Assembly (NCBI GenBank): GCA_947258905.1
Contig: CAMYKF010000739.1
Span: 1 to 8,198 of the forward strand
Length of the DNA stretch: 8,198 nt
Direction of reading: 5' to 3'
From: an uncultured Pirellulaceae bacterium
Lineage (GTDB): Bacteria; Planctomycetota; Planctomycetia; Pirellulales; Pirellulaceae
The notes under the pieces are model-generated. The model was not told the origin of the DNA and searched no databases. It saw nothing but the letters and a program-made list of their open reading frames with translations. Within the stretch, counting starts at the first letter, position 1, and each line of letters begins with the position of its first letter. This document shows positions 5,698 to 8,198 of the stretch, piece after piece. The position numbers and the translations under genes were made by a program.

Positions 5698-7113
5698 TCA
5701 GGGGAAGATCCCCATATCGCCATAGCACAAAACGATCTTGTCGATGGCGACGATGAAACAGGCAGTGCGCAAGTCGGCCTTGCCGCCGATCTGGCATTTT
5801 TTGTTGCGAATTTCCTGGTAGGCGGTGGCCATCGTCTCATCCAGTCCGCTACGCACCAGGTCGCGTTCCTCGGCGCCCTCACTCAGCACACGCAGCATGT
5901 CTTCGGAAAATCGTCTCTCGGTCACGTTCTCCACGCCCTTCAGCAGCCGACGGTAGGCAAATTCCTCGAAACGCTTTTCCAGTCTGCCAAACCGTACATG
6001 TGAGAGGTCCTTGAGCCACTCGAAGTACGACACGGTAACTCCACCCGCATTCAGGTAGACATCGGGAATCACCAGCACGCTACGATCGAACAGGTGCTGG
6101 TTGGCGCTAGCCGTGATCGGGCCATTGGCCGCTTCAGCAACAATCCTGGCCTTGATACGATCCACATTGTCATCCGTGATTACGTTTTCCAGCGCGGCCG
6201 GCACAAGGATGTCGCAATCCATTTCGATAGCTGCTTCTTTGGAGGGCAGGTTTTTGGAATCAGGCGCATCCACAATCGATTTTGTTTGCTTGCGATGTTC
6301 GTCAACCTCGGCAATGTCCAGTCCCTGCGGATTGGTGATCGCACCGTCGTATTCAGCAATCGCGATGACTTTGGCCCCGGCCTCGGAAAAGAACCTGGCA
6401 GCATGGAAACCAACGTTGCCAAAGCCCTGTACCACCACCGTCTTGCCCTCGATTCCGGTGTCGAGCCCCAGCGGTTTCATGTCCTCGGCATTATTGCAGG
6501 CCTCGCGCACGCCATAAAACACGCCCAGCCCGGTCGCCTCGTCGCGGCCACGAATGCCGCCCAGTTCCACCGGCTTGCCGGTGACGGCAGCGAGGGCATT
6601 GAGATCATTGTTATGCAATGACTGGTAGGTGTCGGCCATCCAGGACATTTCCTTCATGCCCGTGCCGAAATCGGGTGCGGGTACGTCAATGCCGGGGCCG
6701 ATGAAGTTTTTACGACTGAGTTCATATGTGAAGCGCCGGGTGATGCGTTCCAGCTCGCGTTTGGAATACTGGCGACGGTCGATGCGTACACCGCCCTTGG
6801 CTCCGCCAAAAGGCACATTGACAACGGCACACTTGTAGGACATCAGGCTGGCCAGGGCGACGACTTCGTCCTCATTAACATCCAGCGCGAAACGGATGCC
6901 ACCCTTGGTCGGCAACTTGTGATTGCTGTGCTCCGCCCGCCACGCTTCGACGACCTCGATGCTGCCGTCATCCTTTTGCACGGGAAATGCGAAACGGCAC
7001 ACAAAGTTGCAAACCCTGATCTGATCCAGCAATCTCGGATCGTGATCGGTGAAACGTACCGCCTTGTCAAAATTCAGGTTAACCTGTTCTGCAAAACTGA
7101 TTTTACCGGTCAT
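5698..7113 (-). CDS. gdhA: Glutamate dehydrogenase (Glu/Leu/Phe/Val dehydrogenase family)
   Basis: The 471-residue cytoplasmic enzyme interconverts L-glutamate with 2-oxoglutarate and ammonium using NAD(P). The substrate domain shows LPTKGGIRF (67-75), SYKCAV (92-97) and PFGGAKGGV (101-109). K70, K94 and K106 match the three active-site lysines of the family; K106 is the catalytic one. The essential Asp lies in PAPDFGTGMKEMSWM (145-159). The dinucleotide fold has GFGNVG (230-235). E254 lies in the AIAEYDG segment (251-257), at or near the end of the second strand, which leans towards NAD rather than NADP but is not decisive. NAGGVTVSYFEW (355-366) carries the Ser typical of glutamate-specific members and argues against a leucine or phenylalanine dehydrogenase. 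The region between Trp366 and the closing LRTA (448-451) is roughly 30 residues longer than in the classical hexameric enzymes I know; similar longer forms exist in other bacteria. The start ATG (7111-7113) has only a weak GGCGAG upstream. Confidence 0.93.
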   Translation of the reverse strand: MTGKISFAEQVNLNFDKAVRFTDHDPRLLDQIRVCNFVCRFAFPVQKDDGSIEVVEAWRAEHSNHKLPTKGGIRFALDVNEDEVVALASLMSYKCAVVNVPFGGAKGGVRIDRRQYSKRELERITRRFTYELSRKNFIGPGIDVPAPDFGTGMKEMSWMADTYQSLHNNDLNALAAVTGKPVELGGIRGRDEATGLGVFYGVREACNNAEDMKPLGLDTGIEGKTVVVQGFGNVGFHAARFFSEAGAKVIAIAEYDGAITNPQGLDIAEVDEHRKQTKSIVDAPDSKNLPSKEAAIEMDCDILVPAALENVITDDNVDRIKARIVAEAANGPITASANQHLFDRSVLVIPDVYLNAGGVTVSYFEWLKDLSHVRFGRLEKRFEEFAYRRLLKGVENVTERRFSEDMLRVLSEGAEERDLVRSGLDETMATAYQEIRNKKCQIGGKADLRTACFIVAIDKIVLCYGDMGIFP

Positions 7114-7148
7114 CGTCGGTTACTCGCCGGGAAACGGGCCTGGAAGGC

Positions 7149-7178
7149 TGCCAACCACGAAAACACTACGGTTTGGCA
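7149..7178. repeat. Inverted repeat upstream of glutamate dehydrogenase
   Basis: TGCCAACC (7149-7156) is the reverse complement of GGTTTGGCA (7170-7178) apart from one extra T in the latter, with 13 nt between the arms. It lies about 36-65 bases upstream of the dehydrogenase start, a position suited to an operator or a leader hairpin. No regulator is assigned. Confidence 0.35.
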
Positions 7179-7291
7179 ATCAAAGCACAATCATGATACT
7201 CAAGGCGCGAGCTCAAGACAGCATGATGCGGCGATTTAACAACGACTACTTACTCAAAGTGAGCAGGTTTGCAGATCGCACGAGAAATGCA

Positions 7292-7315
7292 GGCGGACGA
7301 GGCCCTTTGTTCGCC
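7292..7315 (+). repeat. Possible diverged palindromic repeat, copy D
   Basis: GGCGGAC (7292-7298) pairs with GTTCGCC (7309-7315) using one G-U pair, around a 10-nt loop. The central CGAGGCCCTT is identical to the centre of copies A and B (read in the matching orientation, allowing for the single loop base that A lacks), while the outer arms have diverged. It may be an old copy of the same element. Confidence 0.3.
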
Positions 7316-7375
7316 AGGCAGCAATTGCGACAGGATGGTTGCAATGATCGGATGTTCAAAACTCAATTCAAGGTA

Positions 7376-7415
7376 AATCCGACAGCTGCTGAGCGAAGGG
7401 CCTCGCTCAGCTACA
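7376..7415 (-). repeat. Palindromic repeat, copy B, with flanking direct-repeat sequence
   Basis: On the + strand GCTGAGCGA (7388-7396) pairs with TCGCTCAGC (7403-7411) as a perfect 9-bp stem with a 6-nt loop. Read on the minus strand it aligns with copy A (265-290) over about 26 bases: one C-to-T change in one arm is matched by G-to-A in the other, and one T is added in the loop. The right-hand part (7376-7402 on +) is repeated 51 bp downstream. Confidence 0.65.
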
Positions 7416-7426
7416 CAATCACGACG

Positions 7427-7453
7427 AATCCGACAGCTGCTGAGCGACGGGCC
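7427..7453 (-). repeat. Truncated palindromic repeat, copy C (direct repeat of 7376-7402)
   Basis: These 27 bases match 7376-7402 with one mismatch (C instead of A at 7448) at a distance of 51 bp. The match stops in the loop. The second arm of the palindrome is absent and replaced by CCGGATTG. This copy therefore cannot form the full hairpin of copy B. Confidence 0.65.
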
Positions 7454-7566
7454 CGGATTGAGTACTTAACAACTGGTACCGGCATCGCTGCTGCGAGCCA
7501 GCGTCGCGCAGCCACAGCGACTGCCCGACCGGCAGCAAGGCAATTTGTGTCAATAATTCGTGTCGT

Positions 7567-7595
7567 TTGGCGAATCAATCTGAACAGAATAGACT
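7567..7595 (+). promoter_or_regulatory. Weak candidate promoter for the GPP34 gene
   Basis: TTGGCG (7567-7572) and TAGACT (7590-7595) are separated by 17 nt, each with four of six matches to the sigma-70 consensus. A start near 7602 would leave a short leader containing GGAG (7615-7618), 8 nt before the ATG at 7627. The match is weak and other sites in the AT-rich stretch 7541-7600 are possible. Confidence 0.22.
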
Positions 7596-7626
7596 GGCGG
7601 CAACTCAACTCGATGGAGATCCCTCA

Positions 7627-8198
7627 ATGGACAAACCACTTTTTTTGCATCAGGAAGTCATGCTGCTGTCGCTGCGGGACGAAAAGGGAACGTCGGTGGG
7701 CGGGTTCTACCAGTACGCCATTGGCGGAGCGATCCTCAGCGAACTGCTGGTTCAGCAACGCCTGTTGTGCAATGACGATAAACAGCGAACCGTGGCGGTG
7801 ATCAGCGAAGAGCCAACCGGTGACGAGTTCCTTGATGAAGTGGTCAAGATGATTCTCGATGCGTCAAAACCGCGCGGACTGCAACACTGGGTCGGCAAGG
7901 CGGCTTCGATCAAGGACCTGCATCACCGGCTGGCCCAACAGCTATGCCAGATGGGTATCCTCAAGCACGAACAGGACAAGGTGTTGTGGATTTTTACGCG
8001 ACAGGTGTATCCGGAGATCGATCCGTCGTGCGAAGACGCGATTCGGCAGCGGATGGCGGACGTGATGTTCCACGACGATGTCAAACCGGATCAGCGCACC
8101 GCCATCCTGATCGCTCTGGCCAGTCACGCAGGCCTGTTGCGTTTCAATTTCGACAAGGCCTTGCTCAAAGAACACCGGGGGCGCATCAAGCAGATCGC
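7627..8198 (+). CDS. GPP34 (GOLPH3-like) family protein, 3' end outside window
   Basis: The frame is open from ATG 7627 to the window edge (190 codons) and has GGAG (7615-7618) 8 nt upstream. The protein begins MDKPLFLHQEVMLLSLRDEKGT, the typical GPP34 start (LxLxEExLLLxLxDxxG). It continues with GGAILSELLVQQRL (33-46), EEPTGDEFLDEVV (61-73), a Trp-containing helix (HWVGK, 87-91), LHHRLAQQLCQMGILKHEQDKVL (98-120) and AILIALASHAGLL (159-171). These follow the order of eukaryotic GOLPH3, a Golgi PI4P-binding protein, over nearly its whole domain. Bacterial members are common in actinobacteria and scattered elsewhere, with no settled function. The family is usually about 200-230 residues, so only a short tail is missing. 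By rough manual alignment the tryptophan and first arginine used by human GOLPH3 for PI4P are not conserved, so lipid specificity should not be transferred. It is transcribed divergently from the dehydrogenase. Confidence 0.88.
   Translation, partial: MDKPLFLHQEVMLLSLRDEKGTSVGGFYQYAIGGAILSELLVQQRLLCNDDKQRTVAVISEEPTGDEFLDEVVKMILDASKPRGLQHWVGKAASIKDLHHRLAQQLCQMGILKHEQDKVLWIFTRQVYPEIDPSCEDAIRQRMADVMFHDDVKPDQRTAILIALASHAGLLRFNFDKALLKEHRGRIKQI

Larger units (their letters stand above)
7114..7626. other. 513-bp intergenic region between divergent genes, rich in repeats
   Basis: I find no credible gene here. The long + strand frame crossing it is an artefact (see the rejected items). It must hold the promoters of both flanking divergent genes. 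On the minus strand I see no convincing promoter for the dehydrogenase. It also holds an inverted repeat near 7149-7178, palindromic repeats at 7292-7315, 7388-7411 and 7427-7453, and two small hairpins without T tracts: GCTGCG/CGCAGC (7490-7512) and CTGCC/GGCAG (7521-7535). Confidence 0.7.

Noticed and set aside
6094..6621. A 175-residue + strand frame antisense to glutamate dehydrogenase
   Set aside because: It lies fully within a strongly conserved gene on the other strand and shows no recognisable motif.
7292..7453. CRISPR array in the repeat-bearing gap
   Set aside because: There are only two clear repeat units, one truncated, with a 24-bp interval, palindromic cores and no cas genes nearby.
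7049..7801. A 250-residue + strand frame with repeated NPTAAERRA peptides
   Set aside because: It starts antisense inside glutamate dehydrogenase, crosses the palindromic repeats and ends overlapping the GPP34 gene in another frame. The peptide repeat is a by-product of the 51-bp DNA repeat spacing.

Overview
The window looks like chromosomal DNA of a planctomycete, most likely of the Pirellulales/Rhodopirellula type. The main reason is the adjacent DUF1549/DUF1553 and DUF1501 genes, a pair massively expanded in Planctomycetota. Supporting points are the moderately GC-rich codon use, the loose and variable Shine-Dalgarno sites, the GTG start at 1586 and a tRNA gene without encoded CCA. The phylum assignment is inference from gene content.

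Layout. Positions 1-425 hold a Rho-independent terminator for something upstream of the window, a tRNA-Arg(CCT) gene, a perfect 10-bp palindrome, and the leader of the first protein gene. On the + strand follow a secreted or lipoprotein SYLF (Ysc84-like) protein (426-1490), then a close-packed group of three genes: an unrecognised exported protein of 495 residues (1586-3073), a short DUF1549/DUF1553 protein (3063-4400, overlapping its predecessor by 11 bp) and a DUF1501 sulfatase-fold protein (4416-5660). A glutamate dehydrogenase lies convergently on the - strand (5698-7113). A 513-bp gap (7114-7626) carries palindromic repeats and an inverted repeat. It separates the dehydrogenase from a divergent GPP34 (GOLPH3-like) gene that runs off the right edge (7627-8198).

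How the genes may work together. The 1586-5660 group has the spacing of one transcription unit, and all three products carry export signals. The DUF1549/1553 and DUF1501 partners are known to travel together, but their biochemical role is unsettled. The first gene of the unit is the most interesting object here. Its sequence reads as five diverged copies of a roughly 91-residue unit, each marked by an aromatic-acidic...Gly-x-hydrophobic signature, and I recognise no family for it. The SYLF and GPP34 proteins are both bacterial relatives of eukaryotic lipid-binding families, but nothing in the sequence links them functionally. Glutamate dehydrogenase is ordinary nitrogen/carbon metabolism.

At DNA level, a palindromic repeat occurs next to the tRNA and again in the 7.3-7.45 kb gap. 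The two best copies differ by a compensatory C-G to T-A change in the stem, which suggests a selected hairpin or a dispersed REP-like element.
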